Of a DNA stretch of 64,000 nt, positions 18,120 through 26,983 are shown one piece after another. Under the pieces are notes generated by a model. The model made no database searches. It saw nothing but the letters and a program-made list of their open reading frames with translations, and was not told where the DNA came from. This stretch comes from Enterococcus sp. DIV0212c (GTDB lineage: Bacteria; Bacillota; Bacilli; Lactobacillales; Enterococcaceae), in contig NZ_JAFREN010000012.1 of NCBI RefSeq assembly GCF_017377505.1, forward strand, positions 74,487-138,486, written 5' to 3'. Position numbers and translations under genes: made by a program. Every line of letters begins with the position of its first letter. Within the stretch, counting starts at the first letter, position 1.

Positions 18120-18393
18120 ATTAAAATTGGATAAATTCCCGCTAAAAACAATTAACTAGAAAATAAAAACTGCTGATTAGTCATACACTTACACAGCCCA
18201 TTCAGCTAATTACAATGATAAAATCACAAACAATCTTTATGGTTTCTTAAACATTTTTGCTTTTTTATTGATACTTTAATTAGATATCTGCTCACAACCA
18301 ACGTGATCTTTTGCCTATATCTCATGATTTAGATAGACATTTTCAGTAATATCTGTTTCAATGTTTAGAAGAACATACCTTTGGAGGTTATAA

Positions 18394-18891
18394 ATGGATA
18401 ATTTTTTAGAGAAACAGCAAGAATTCTTTTTTAATTTTTTAACCGATAGCATTGATAACTTTTTATTAGATCACTCGGATGAAACATTTTATGCGTTTGC
18501 ATTGGACTGCAATATCCATGAAGAAGGTGAGATAAATCTCTGCTTTAATACGACAGAACTTTGGCAAGAAACCACCGATTACTATACAGCTAAAGGTTAT
18601 AACAATCAACAAATCGAACAAATGAAGTACAATGCCGGCGACTGGGACGAAGATCAACGTTTTACTTCTCTTCATTTATTTGATGATTGGGTGGAAGATG
18701 ATGAAGATATTGAAACTGTTCTTGAATGGCTTTGTCAGCAAATACTGCTCTTACTAGAAAGTGAGACTTTTCAGCGCATTCCTAAAACAGACGATTTCAA
18801 ACTGTTAGTTTATGATCATGATGAAGATCCGTCCGACTCACACGATCGATTTGAAAAAATATCAGTTATTGACTATTTTCAAATCGACTAA
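18394..18891 (+). CDS. DUF4303 family protein
   Basis: 165 residues, very acidic and soluble. FYAFALDCNIHEEGEINLCFNT is the DUF4303 core, and YNAGDWDEDQRF and WLCQQILLLLESETFQ follow. DUF4303 proteins are small, often stand-alone, and some lie next to polymorphic toxins as possible immunity proteins. No toxin gene is seen nearby. TTTGGAGG precedes ATG. A hairpin follows at 18910-18953. Confidence 0.8.
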   Translation: MDNFLEKQQEFFFNFLTDSIDNFLLDHSDETFYAFALDCNIHEEGEINLCFNTTELWQETTDYYTAKGYNNQQIEQMKYNAGDWDEDQRFTSLHLFDDWVEDDEDIETVLEWLCQQILLLLESETFQRIPKTDDFKLLVYDHDEDPSDSHDRFEKISVIDYFQID

Positions 18892-18909
18892 CAAACAAGA
18901 GAATCAAAA

Positions 18910-18953
18910 ATATGACGCGGACCTAACTCTGTGAGTCATCTTCCCCGTCATAT
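18910..18953 (+). terminator. Hairpin after the DUF4303 gene (repeat-family relative)
   Basis: ATATGACG pairs with CGTCATAT, then a weaker inner part AACTC tgt GAGTC. The loop core resembles the hairpin module of the repeats at 246-284, but the outer stem has changed sequence on both arms. Confidence 0.55.
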
Positions 18954-19020
18954 TAGAAATTCGATAGCTAGTAAAAGCAAAAACAACTCATTTTGCTCTG
19001 TCCTCTACAGCACTTATCTA

Positions 19021-19413
19021 CTATAATTTAAAGTCTAATTCTTCGATGTTGAAAAGTGTGGTCAAAATTTTATTCACTTTTTCAAATAAAGCTTTTTTGT
19101 CGATCATTTGGTCCGTCGTTTCAATCGTTGTGTTTTCACTGAAATACGTTAAATGATCATATTCTTCTTTAAGTGTAACTTGGTGATCTCCTTTTTTATA
19201 AAGAATAAAATCATCTAAAACATCTGTTTCGTATTCTCTTTTGTACCCATTTTTTAAAACAATCGTTGTAATCAAAGAGTTGACTGATAACTCATCTAAA
19301 GGCATTGTTTGTTCATCGATCATCAAAGTATAATTTTCATCTTCAATAATTCCACAAGCATTGCAACCTCCATCCAATAAATTGACCGTTTTGGTGAGTA
19401 TCGCTTTTTTCAT
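19021..19413 (-). CDS. Hypothetical protein with CNAC motif
   Basis: 130 residues, no family recognised. There is no signal peptide or membrane helix. The N-terminal LLDGGCNACG has two close cysteines that could bind metal or form a disulfide. The rest is acidic with mixed strand/helix character. AAAGGAT lies 9 nt before ATG 19413. It stands alone between the DUF4303 gene and the first WxL cluster. Confidence 0.6.
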   Translation of the reverse strand: MKKAILTKTVNLLDGGCNACGIIEDENYTLMIDEQTMPLDELSVNSLITTIVLKNGYKREYETDVLDDFILYKKGDHQVTLKEEYDHLTYFSENTTIETTDQMIDKKALFEKVNKILTTLFNIEELDFKL

Positions 19414-19530
19414 TTTTACAGATCCTTTCCTTAGCTTCCATTATTTCTTTACATATTATAGCAAAGAATGACACCTAATGAAGCCTTGAATAGGTTAAAA
19501 AATGGTTAGCGTATAAATAACTTGATCAAT

Positions 19531-19576
19531 AAAAACAGCTTATTTTTTGGTTAAATCCAGAAAATAGGCTGTTTTT
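19531..19576. terminator. Terminator of WxL cluster 1
   Basis: AAAAACAGC ... GCTGTTTTT with an inner ATTTT/AAAAT stem, directly after the DUF916/DUF3324 gene. T-runs occur on both strands. Confidence 0.8.
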
Positions 19577-19581
19577 ATTAA

Positions 19582-20628
19582 TTAATTCTGTTTTTTCTTA
19601 CGCCACAAAATATATCCTTGAATAAGGACGAGTAAAGCTAATAAAACAATCACTAAAATCAACCACATAGGAACTTTACTTACAACCTTAGTTTCTTTAT
19701 TTTCTTCATTGATTACCTTCGCTTGTTCCCTAGTAATCTCAAATTCATTTTCAAATGCCCATTTTTTCCCCTCTTGATTGATCAGCGTTTTACTAATATA
19801 TTTTCCGGGTTGTAACTGTCTTTTGATTGGCACTGGAAAATCCATCACAGAATCTGGCGCCATTTCCAACGCTTCTTTTTCCAACTTGATCAAAGGAGTC
19901 TCTTCCCCTTTTTTTCGAATTTCAAATTTTAGGTTCATTTTCTTTGAAATTGCTGCATTTTTATTGCGAATCGCATGAATCACTGATATTTTTTTTCCTT
20001 GTTTGGATTTCGCTACTTTTACTGAATCCATTTCATAATCAGGTAAAACCGATGTATCTGTCTCGTTCAAGACAACACCGACAACATAATGAAATCGCTG
20101 ATTGATGGTCACATCTTTATTTTTAGTTTCACTTTCAGGTAAATTTTTGGTAAAACGCAGTCCACCTACAATAACACCATCATATTTTTCCTTTGGCATT
20201 TTCAAATGAAAACGAGCAATTTTCGTTTCATATGGTTGCAAAGAAATATTCGTCTCAAGTACCTTGATCAACGATTCAAAAGGATACTTCAAGCTTTTAT
20301 CTTTAACCCCTCTTAAAGTGTAATCGATCATTCCCTCTTCCGTAGTCGTTGCGTTCAACGCATTGACTGAAATAGAAATTGGCTCATCTTCTGGATTGAC
20401 TAACTTAACTTGCAACTCTTGTTCTGCTTCTGGCAATATTCGCAAATCAAAATATGATTTGTTGAGATCAACTTGATTCTGCGGAATAACTGCTTGTACA
20501 TAAAAACTGTTTGTTTCTTCACTCTTTTCTTGCGCCAAAACAACTTTTGTATTCAATAAACTAAATAAAAATATAATTGCAATAGGAAAAAATGTATAAC
20601 GAATGTTTAACCGAAAGCACCCTCTCAT
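19582..20628 (-). CDS. WxL-interacting protein (DUF916-DUF3324), cluster 1
   Basis: 348 residues. Signal peptide (1 to about 33, ending VVLAQ), then DUF916 (about 38-155, with SYFDLRILPEAEQELQVKLVN), DUF3324 (about 165-300), one membrane helix (about 318-340) and a KKKQN cytoplasmic tail. Such proteins bind WxL proteins and peptidoglycan at the outer face of the membrane. AAAGGAG precedes ATG 20628. It follows the small WxL gene after an internal terminator hairpin. It is a paralogue of 37215-38291. Confidence 0.9.
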   Translation of the reverse strand: MRGCFRLNIRYTFFPIAIIFLFSLLNTKVVLAQEKSEETNSFYVQAVIPQNQVDLNKSYFDLRILPEAEQELQVKLVNPEDEPISISVNALNATTTEEGMIDYTLRGVKDKSLKYPFESLIKVLETNISLQPYETKIARFHLKMPKEKYDGVIVGGLRFTKNLPESETKNKDVTINQRFHYVVGVVLNETDTSVLPDYEMDSVKVAKSKQGKKISVIHAIRNKNAAISKKMNLKFEIRKKGEETPLIKLEKEALEMAPDSVMDFPVPIKRQLQPGKYISKTLINQEGKKWAFENEFEITREQAKVINEENKETKVVSKVPMWLILVIVLLALLVLIQGYILWRKKKQN

Positions 20629-20654
20629 TTAATTCACTCCTTTCATTTAATCAG

Positions 20655-20696
20655 AAAAAAAGAGTGGAATAAAATACTGCTCATCCCACTCTTTTT
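20655..20696 (-). terminator. Internal terminator between WxL gene and its anchor gene
   Basis: AAAAAGAGTGG ... CCCACTCTTTTT with a 17-nt loop. On the minus strand a T-run follows. Located inside the cluster, it could lower anchor-protein transcription relative to the WxL protein. Confidence 0.75.
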
Positions 20697-20712
20697 AGAT
20701 CACGCTTTAATT

Positions 20713-21315
20713 CTATGGCGCATCAGCCAATGTCCAGTCGATCGTAGAGGTATGTTTACCAAGTGTTGCCATTGCTGCTGGCACTTCTAGTGTCACGCCT
20801 GTGTTTTCAGCATCTGGCCAAGTGAATGTCCATGTTCCAGCACCTGCTCCTGCTGCAGCAGTTGCAAATGGTGTCGCAGTTGCAGCTCCGCTCGTTAATT
20901 TGACTGTATTAACTGGTGTTGGTGCATCTGCATCACTATTTGTGCCTGCTTGTGTATTTTTAAAATTCAAGCTGGCATTCGGTAAAGAAGCCGCAGCGGA
21001 ACTGTTTTTAAAACCATTTAATTTTCCACTAAGTTTCCAGCCGGCATTTGTTCCGCGAGCATCAGAAACAACCACATTGATCGTATCAGGATTTGTCGGA
21101 ATATAAGAAGCATCATTTACTGAGATTGTTTGTGACGCATAGCTGATTGTAGAAACAGCTTCTAAAGTTAAAGCTCCTGGTGTAAATGTAACATCCAAAT
21201 CAGTTGCTTTATTAATATCAGCAGCTGATGCAGATTGACCTAAAAATAATGTACCAAAAACAATCGATAAGAGTAAAACTTTGGAACCAGTGTTAACGAA
21301 CGTTGTATTTTTCAT
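20713..21315 (-). CDS. WxL domain surface protein, cluster 1
   Basis: 200 residues. Signal peptide (about 1-32, ASAAD cleavage region) followed by a WxL domain covering the rest of the protein. Both diagnostic motifs are present: GWKLSGKL (first WxL) and IDWTLADAP (second WxL, at the C-terminus). WxL domains bind peptidoglycan non-covalently and display proteins on the surface. Composition is rich in A, T and N, as usual for the family. Middle gene of the cluster. Confidence 0.93.
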   Translation of the reverse strand: MKNTTFVNTGSKVLLLSIVFGTLFLGQSASAADINKATDLDVTFTPGALTLEAVSTISYASQTISVNDASYIPTNPDTINVVVSDARGTNAGWKLSGKLNGFKNSSAAASLPNASLNFKNTQAGTNSDADAPTPVNTVKLTSGAATATPFATAAAGAGAGTWTFTWPDAENTGVTLEVPAAMATLGKHTSTIDWTLADAP

Positions 21316-21349
21316 TTTCTACACCCTTTCTTTATTAAAAAATCCTATT

Positions 21350-23848
21350 TTATTTGGCACCGACAGAAACAATGGTTCTACCACTTGCCGCTGACTCAGT
21401 ACCAAGTGTTGCCGCTGTATTAAAGGTAATCGACGTACCAGCTGCTAATTGACGACCAGAAATATCTAGTGAAAACGTGCCGTCTGCATTAACGGGTGTT
21501 TCTTCATAAACATTTCCAGGGAACCTCACTCTCACTTTAAATTGAGTCCCTTCTGGAGGATTAACAATCTTAACAGTTCCTTTGATTGCTGTATCACCAA
21601 CAAAAATTGGTGCTACAACTGGTGTAGGCACAACATAACCTTCTAAAGATGGGATCTTACCGACTGCAAAAACTACGCTATCACTTTCTTTCCCTTTTAA
21701 AGATTGAGCATGTTCTGCAACGGTTACTAATCTCAGTGGATTACCTTCTTTCAAGTTTTTATCTGCTACAGGAATCGAAAAAGTACCATCATTTTCAATC
21801 GCTACTTTTCTCACAGAACCATCAGAAAATTGGACTTGCATAAATAATTTAGTCCCTGTAGGAACATTTGTTAACGCAATTGAACCTGTGATCACTTTAC
21901 TTCCTTCATTAACAGTTTTGAATTGCGGTTTTGGAACTTGATAGTTTTTCAACGGATCCACGATAACTTGTTTGATTTCTGGTTCACTGACATTTGTTCG
22001 TTTACCATCACTCGCTTCAACAGTTACTTTCAATGAGTCGTTCCCTTGAGGTTGATACTTACCAAATGGAATCGTAAAGCTGCCATCTTCATTGATTGAA
22101 GCAGTTAAATTAGTGCCATCAGGTAATGCCACTTTGGCAGTAAAAGTCACACCATTTGGAATAGGCTGAGTTAGATCAACACTTCCACTAAGACTAAGTG
22201 CACCTTCTAAAACATCACCAATCACTGGTTTTGCAACCACATAATGTAAAAATGGATCAGCTAAGACTTGTTTGATTTCCGGTTCACTGACTTTGGTTTG
22301 TTTTCCATTACTTGCTTCAATCACTACTTTTAATTGATCATTACTTTGTGGTTGATAGTTACCAAATGGAATCGTAAAACTACCATCACTATTTACTGTA
22401 CCAGTCAGATTAGTTCCATCTGGCAACTCGACTTTCGCTTTAAAAACCACGCCTTCTGGTACTGGTTGAATGATTGGTACATTTCCTTTGAGACTTGTCA
22501 TACCTTCTATAACATCCTCAACAACTGGTTTTGCAACTGGGTATTTCACAAATGGATCCGCTATTACTTGTTTAATTTCTGGTTCACTAGTTTTGCTATA
22601 TTGACCTACACTTGCTTCAATTACAATTTTTAGCTGATCATTTCCTTGAGCTTCGTAGTCGCCAAACGGAATTGCAAATGTTCCATCTTCATTCACCGTT
22701 CCAGATAAAATCGTTCCATTAGGCAATTCAAGTTTCGCTTTAAAACTCACACCTTGTGGAACCGGCTGTGTAATCACTACACTTCCATTAAGACTCGTTA
22801 CACCTTCTAAAACATCTTCAACAACTGGTTTTGCAACTGGGTACTCAGCTAACGGATCTTCCTCCACCTTATCAAAATAAAGATTGATGGCATCACCATT
22901 TGCATGAATCGTATTCAATAATTCTAAATCGATGACGGGTTTATTCACTGCCATCGCAGTAACTTTCGCTTTTTCAGCCGTTACATCAGATACTTTAGTA
23001 GAAAAATCGAAATCAACATCTCCAAGTACATTGGCTTGTAACGCCTGTGTTAATACATCAGATGTGCCATTAGCTATTTTCCCTACAAGATCAAGTAACC
23101 CATTAACAGCTGGTTTTAGTAAATTCAGCACAGGATTCAATATTGCCAAAAGTCCAGTAAATTTTAATCCGTCTACTGCTTCTTTTAATGGATTAAATAA
23201 ATTAGCATACGTTGAACGAACATATTGTCCTAACCCATCCGTAAAATCGACCATGACATATTTTCCATCTGGTGACAATTCGCCTTCAACTGAAGCATGA
23301 TAGCTGCCTAAATCTTGAAGAGAATTAAGCCCTTCAAACGCTTTTTCCAATGAGTCTAGTTGTAAGCCTAAAGGTTTTGCCAACCCAAGTAATTTAGTCA
23401 CTAAACCGCCTACATTTAAAATCAAATCCTTGACCACAGGAACATCCCCAGGAACAATAGGAAGAAGTTTGGCATTCGCATTGATTACAATTGGTCCATC
23501 GATCTTACCCCGTAATTCTTCTGGAATCGCAAAAACAATAACCTTTGGCGATATTAAACCAACATCAGCAACGGCTGTTCCTTTAAACGAAAGGTCTAAA
23601 TCATATGTAGAATCTTCATTTTTTTCCAACTTGACACCATCGTTGATGATTGTTCCATTGTTGGAAGATAATTGTGTTCCTTTTAAAATACTGACGTCTG
23701 CTAAATCCGCAGCATTTGCCGACTCAGCAGCACTCACTTCATACTCACTATTGTCCCTAAAAAATAACAGTGAATTCGGAATGACTGCGGCAGATAGTAA
23801 AGCTGTAGTCCCCACTAACGTAATTATAGAACGATAACGCTTTTTCAT
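21350..23848 (-). CDS. Large secreted surface protein with five ~100-residue repeats, cluster 1
   Basis: 832 residues. Signal peptide (1 to about 40), a unique 290-residue region rich in hydrophobic leucine-containing helices (about 45-330), then five Ig-like units of 100 residues (331-430, 431-530, 531-630, 631-731, 732-832). The first three are nearly identical (DP..YPVAKPVVEDV at the start, SEPEIKQV at the end). There is no LPxTG anchor and no WxL motif, and the protein ends IVSVGAK, so surface retention must depend on partners such as the neighbouring WxL proteins. AGGAGG precedes ATG 23848. Likely adhesin or structural component; the ligand is unknown. Confidence 0.85.
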   Translation of the reverse strand: MKKRYRSIITLVGTTALLSAAVIPNSLLFFRDNSEYEVSAAESANAADLADVSILKGTQLSSNNGTIINDGVKLEKNEDSTYDLDLSFKGTAVADVGLISPKVIVFAIPEELRGKIDGPIVINANAKLLPIVPGDVPVVKDLILNVGGLVTKLLGLAKPLGLQLDSLEKAFEGLNSLQDLGSYHASVEGELSPDGKYVMVDFTDGLGQYVRSTYANLFNPLKEAVDGLKFTGLLAILNPVLNLLKPAVNGLLDLVGKIANGTSDVLTQALQANVLGDVDFDFSTKVSDVTAEKAKVTAMAVNKPVIDLELLNTIHANGDAINLYFDKVEEDPLAEYPVAKPVVEDVLEGVTSLNGSVVITQPVPQGVSFKAKLELPNGTILSGTVNEDGTFAIPFGDYEAQGNDQLKIVIEASVGQYSKTSEPEIKQVIADPFVKYPVAKPVVEDVIEGMTSLKGNVPIIQPVPEGVVFKAKVELPDGTNLTGTVNSDGSFTIPFGNYQPQSNDQLKVVIEASNGKQTKVSEPEIKQVLADPFLHYVVAKPVIGDVLEGALSLSGSVDLTQPIPNGVTFTAKVALPDGTNLTASINEDGSFTIPFGKYQPQGNDSLKVTVEASDGKRTNVSEPEIKQVIVDPLKNYQVPKPQFKTVNEGSKVITGSIALTNVPTGTKLFMQVQFSDGSVRKVAIENDGTFSIPVADKNLKEGNPLRLVTVAEHAQSLKGKESDSVVFAVGKIPSLEGYVVPTPVVAPIFVGDTAIKGTVKIVNPPEGTQFKVRVRFPGNVYEETPVNADGTFSLDISGRQLAAGTSITFNTAATLGTESAASGRTIVSVGAK
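21959..22858 (-). repeat. Three tandem 300-bp repeats inside the surface protein gene
   Basis: Codons 331-630 are three in-frame 300-bp units with high similarity. Recombination between units could change protein length between strains. Confidence 0.85.
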
Positions 23849-24293
23849 AATTGCCTCCTTTTGATATAGATAAACATGTAATACATGATTGCATTGTAAA
23901 GAATACTATCTATATAATTTTATTTCAAATAATTAGATTGTAATTCTTGTTTAAAAAGATATTTAAATGGTTAAAATTACACGACTTTTTTATTTACTAA
24001 AAACCTCTCGTAAAATACTTGTTTTTTATTTCCAAAATCAAGAATCATTCTTGTGGTTTTCATTTAGAAATCACTGTATTTTTTTCAAATAGTCAAACGA
24101 GAAACAATAAATTCAAAATTATTTATAGAAGGGAAATATCGCTTTTTAAGAAAATAAAATAACGATGATTTTTTATATAAAAATATCTTTATTTTAATTT
24201 ATTACAGAGAAGCAAAATACCCTACTTAGCTTGAATATCCCTTCCTATGTTAGAATAAGGATACGGTAGCTTACTAATAAAGGAGGTCACATT
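23849..24293. other. AT-rich intergenic region between divergent genes
   Basis: A possible minus-strand promoter lies at 23900-23928. Otherwise only AT-rich sequence is seen. The first 12 bases hold the Shine-Dalgarno of the surface protein gene. Confidence 0.5.
23900..23928 (-). promoter_or_regulatory. Possible promoter of WxL cluster 1
   Basis: TTGAAA (23923-23928), 17-nt spacer, TATTCT (23900-23905) on the minus strand, about 50 nt before the start codon. Confidence 0.4.
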
Positions 24294-24833
24294 ATGGACT
24301 ATCAAGAAATACTTACATTCTGGTTTGAAGAATGTGAACCTAGTCAGTGGTTCAAAAAAGATTTTACTTTTGATGCTCTTATTAAAGAGAAATTTTCAAC
24401 GATCCATACCCAAGTAGCCCAAGGAGAAAAATCAATTTGGCGGAAAACCATTGAAGGACGTTTAGCTGAAATTATTGTATTAGATCAATTTTCTCGGAAC
24501 TTATTTAGAGATGATCCACAATCTTTTGCGTATGACGGTATGGCTTTGGTGTTAACACAAGAAGCGATGGCTACAGGAGAATTGGACCGATTAACTACTC
24601 AGGAACGGGCATTTTTATTTATGCCATTGATGCATTCTGAATCTTTAGTTATTCATGAAGAAGCATTAAAACGCTTTGCTGAAAAAGGAATGGAACACAA
24701 TCTTGAGTTTGAAAATAAACACCGCGATATTTTAGTTCGCTTTGGCCGCTATCCACATCGCAATGAGATATTAGGCAGATCCTCAACAGAAGAAGAAATT
24801 ACCTTTTTAAAAGAACCTGGATCTTCATTTTAA
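24294..24833 (+). CDS. DUF924 family protein
   Basis: 179 residues. The N-terminal ILTFWFEECEPSQWFKKD and the core GRLAEIIVLDQFSRNLFRD are signatures of DUF924, an all-helical TPR-like family of unknown function found widely in bacteria. RYPHRNEILGRSSTEEE near the C-terminus is also conserved. AAAGGAGG precedes ATG. It is monocistronic, with a hairpin terminator behind it. Confidence 0.9.
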   Translation: MDYQEILTFWFEECEPSQWFKKDFTFDALIKEKFSTIHTQVAQGEKSIWRKTIEGRLAEIIVLDQFSRNLFRDDPQSFAYDGMALVLTQEAMATGELDRLTTQERAFLFMPLMHSESLVIHEEALKRFAEKGMEHNLEFENKHRDILVRFGRYPHRNEILGRSSTEEEITFLKEPGSSF

Positions 24834-24846
24834 TAATAAAAAAAGC

Positions 24847-24893
24847 GAGCCTGAAAGAAAACTAAAAATCAGTTTTGGTTTTGTTTCAGGCTC
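24847..24893. terminator. Terminator after the DUF924 gene
   Basis: GAGCCTGAAA pairs perfectly with TTTCAGGCTC, with an inner AAAACT/AGTTTT stem. The T-run is clearer on the minus strand. Confidence 0.7.
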
Positions 24894-25216
24894 TAAATCA
24901 AAAGAAATGACGAAAAAAAATATAGATACTTTTCACATTTTAGTTAAATTTATTTAAATCCGGAGATTCAATTTTAAAGTTATTTTATTCATTTCATTCA
25001 TCGAACAACGAACTAAACACAGAATAAATCGAGCTTAAAATATCAAATGTAATCTTACTAATTGATAATCAATCATCTTACATATACAAACAAATACTTC
25101 ATAAAGCAATCCTCATTCTTAAACTCAGTCAATTCAGTAAATTTCTTCTTGCTATTCATTCATTGTTATTAAAAAAACTCCACAAAGAAATCACACCAAT
25201 CCAAGTAAAAAAAGGC
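24894..25216. other. AT-rich intergenic region, nothing recognised
   Basis: No open frame with a ribosome binding site and no strong dyad was seen between the DUF924 terminator and the promoter at 25217. Confidence 0.5.
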
Positions 25217-25245
25217 TTGACTAGAATATAAATAAAACATATTAT
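25217..25245 (+). promoter_or_regulatory. Promoter of the coiled-coil protein gene
   Basis: TTGACT (25217-25222), 17-nt spacer, TATTAT (25240-25245), about 44 nt before the TTG start. Confidence 0.7.
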
Positions 25246-25288
25246 TTAAAAGAATTTAAAATATTATGAATAGAAAGAAGATAAATTT

Positions 25289-25969
25289 TTGAAAACTATA
25301 GTTAAGAATAAACCGTTACTAACAATTGTAAGTATTTTATTGATCAGTACATTTACACTCTTTAGTTTAAAATCTGCTGCGGATAAAATCGTATTATGGG
25401 GCGGTGAAGAAAACGTTGAAAAAATCAATAACAACCTAGATCAATTAGATACTATGCTAAGTTCAAAAGAAAAAAAGATTACTGATTTAGAAACTCAACT
25501 TAGCCAAAGAAATGGTCAAGCAACACAAACTGAAGCTGAGTTAGCAAACCTAAAAACTCAAGTGACAAATTTAACTAATGATAAAAATCAAATCCAAGGA
25601 ACGATCACATCTCTACAATCACAGTTAACAAGTAAAAATGGAGAAATCCAACAAAAAATCGCTGAACTACAGCAAAAAGATAGCCAAATTCAGCAAAAAA
25701 TAGAAGAAGGAAAACAAAAAGAAGCCGCTAAGCAACTAGAAGTTGATGCAAAAAACAAAGAAATCGTAACATTGAACCAAAAAATCAGTGATATAACCAA
25801 TGAAAAAAATACACTTCAAGCTCAATACAACGATTCTCAGCGCAAACTAGCCGACGCAACAAATCAAATTAGCAGCCTACAAGACTACGTTAAAAAACTA
25901 GAAAAAGCAAAAGATGATACTGCTTCCTTAACTGCTAAATCCGATAAAATCATTAATCAACACAAATAA
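25289..25969 (+). CDS. Secreted or membrane-tethered coiled-coil protein
   Basis: 226 residues, no family recognised. A hydrophobic N-terminal segment (about 8-30, signal peptide or anchor) is followed by an almost continuous coiled coil (about 45-220) rich in Q, K, E and N with repeated LETQL, LTNDKNQI, QQKDSQIQQK. It has no cysteine and no wall anchor. The start is TTG at 25289; no ATG or GTG in frame lies upstream, and the Shine-Dalgarno (AGAAAGAAG) is weak. A good promoter precedes it. Possible envelope spacer or adhesin-like rod. Confidence 0.7.
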   Translation: MKTIVKNKPLLTIVSILLISTFTLFSLKSAADKIVLWGGEENVEKINNNLDQLDTMLSSKEKKITDLETQLSQRNGQATQTEAELANLKTQVTNLTNDKNQIQGTITSLQSQLTSKNGEIQQKIAELQQKDSQIQQKIEEGKQKEAAKQLEVDAKNKEIVTLNQKISDITNEKNTLQAQYNDSQRKLADATNQISSLQDYVKKLEKAKDDTASLTAKSDKIINQHK

Positions 25970-25981
25970 TCCATAAAAAAT

Positions 25982-26022
25982 AGAGCCCTGAAAAATCTAA
26001 AAAACAGTTTTGTCAGGACTCT
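25982..26022. terminator. Bidirectional terminator between convergent genes
   Basis: AGAGCCCTGA pairs with TCAGGACTCT with mismatches. The loop contains CTAAAAAACAGTTTT, like the hairpin at 24847-24893. It serves the coiled-coil gene and the esterase gene. Confidence 0.7.
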
Positions 26023-26035
26023 ATATTTAATAAGA

Positions 26036-26797
26036 TTATCTAACTAATTCTTTCTCAAAAAAATCTGACACACTATCCATCATTTCTCCTTTGACTAAGT
26101 GTCCTTCACCCTCGCCTGTCATAAACTGGCTATTCTCAGCATAAGGCTCATCCTTGATCATTTGATAAAAATCAGCCATATCTTCATAAGGAATTTTAGG
26201 GTCTTGCGTTCCATGCCAAAATAAAACCGGACGCTTCGCTAACTTTTCAGGGACTTTAGAAAGATCATAATTTTCTACCCAACTAAGCAATAACGGTAAA
26301 TCATTCGGCACAAAAAAGTCCATTTCGGCCGATCGTTCCATCACTCGTTCGATATATCGTAATGGTTTTGGTGTTCCCATCATACAAGCCGCAACTTTAA
26401 TTTCTGGATGCTGAGTTAATAACGCACATGTCGTGATCCCTCCCATCGAAACACCACCAACGCCAATTTTTCCATCCTCGATCAACTCTTGTTTCTCAAA
26501 ATGACGCACTAACTGTGCAAACTCGATAACATTGTATTGAATACTCGACCAAAATGTCACTGAAGGAATCGGTGATATCGGTCCTGTTTTTCGCTCACCA
26601 TGATTCATCGCATCAGGCAAAATCACACGCATCCCTTTTTTAGCTAATTTTCTAGCTTGAGTCAATGATAATTCCTTCGCTGACTGCCAGCCATGATAAT
26701 AAATGATTAATGGTAATGCCTTATTTTTATTCTCTTCTGAAACAACTTCCAAGACTGGAATTTTTTTGATATATCTATGCCGAATACTGATTTTCAT
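26036..26797 (-). CDS. Alpha/beta hydrolase, YitV-type esterase
   Basis: 253 residues, cytosolic. YYHGWQS (oxyanion region), LPDAMNHGERK and GVSMGG (nucleophile Ser) match the prolyl-oligopeptidase-like esterases of the B. subtilis YitV group. The acid is Asp in HGTQDPKIPY, and the base is His in GEGEGHLVKG. Likely a small-ester hydrolase. AAGGAGAG precedes ATG 26797. Confidence 0.85.
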   Translation of the reverse strand: MKISIRHRYIKKIPVLEVVSEENKNKALPLIIYYHGWQSAKELSLTQARKLAKKGMRVILPDAMNHGERKTGPISPIPSVTFWSSIQYNVIEFAQLVRHFEKQELIEDGKIGVGGVSMGGITTCALLTQHPEIKVAACMMGTPKPLRYIERVMERSAEMDFFVPNDLPLLLSWVENYDLSKVPEKLAKRPVLFWHGTQDPKIPYEDMADFYQMIKDEPYAENSQFMTGEGEGHLVKGEMMDSVSDFFEKELVR

Positions 26798-26983
26798 ATC
26801 ATTCTCTCCTTAAAAAGGTACCTTATTCACCTAATTATACACCTTATACATCATGATACTACTATCTTTTCACTCACAGTCATTTCTCAAAGAATCCAGA
26901 TATATTCTCACGCTTCTCCTATTTTGGCTCTCCTTAACAAAATAAACTCACTAAACAAGTCAGACTTTGATGTTTAGAAAAAG

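Noticed and set aside
22334..22633. Plus-strand open frame opposite the surface protein gene
   Set aside because: It is a shadow of the repeated minus-strand gene, with no ribosome binding site.
21959..22858. CRISPR-like repeat array
   Set aside because: The 300-bp period is in frame with coding repeats and has no spacers.
23430..23837. 135-codon plus-strand frame opposite the surface protein gene start
   Set aside because: Its composition mirrors the minus-strand codons, and it has no recognisable domain or Shine-Dalgarno.
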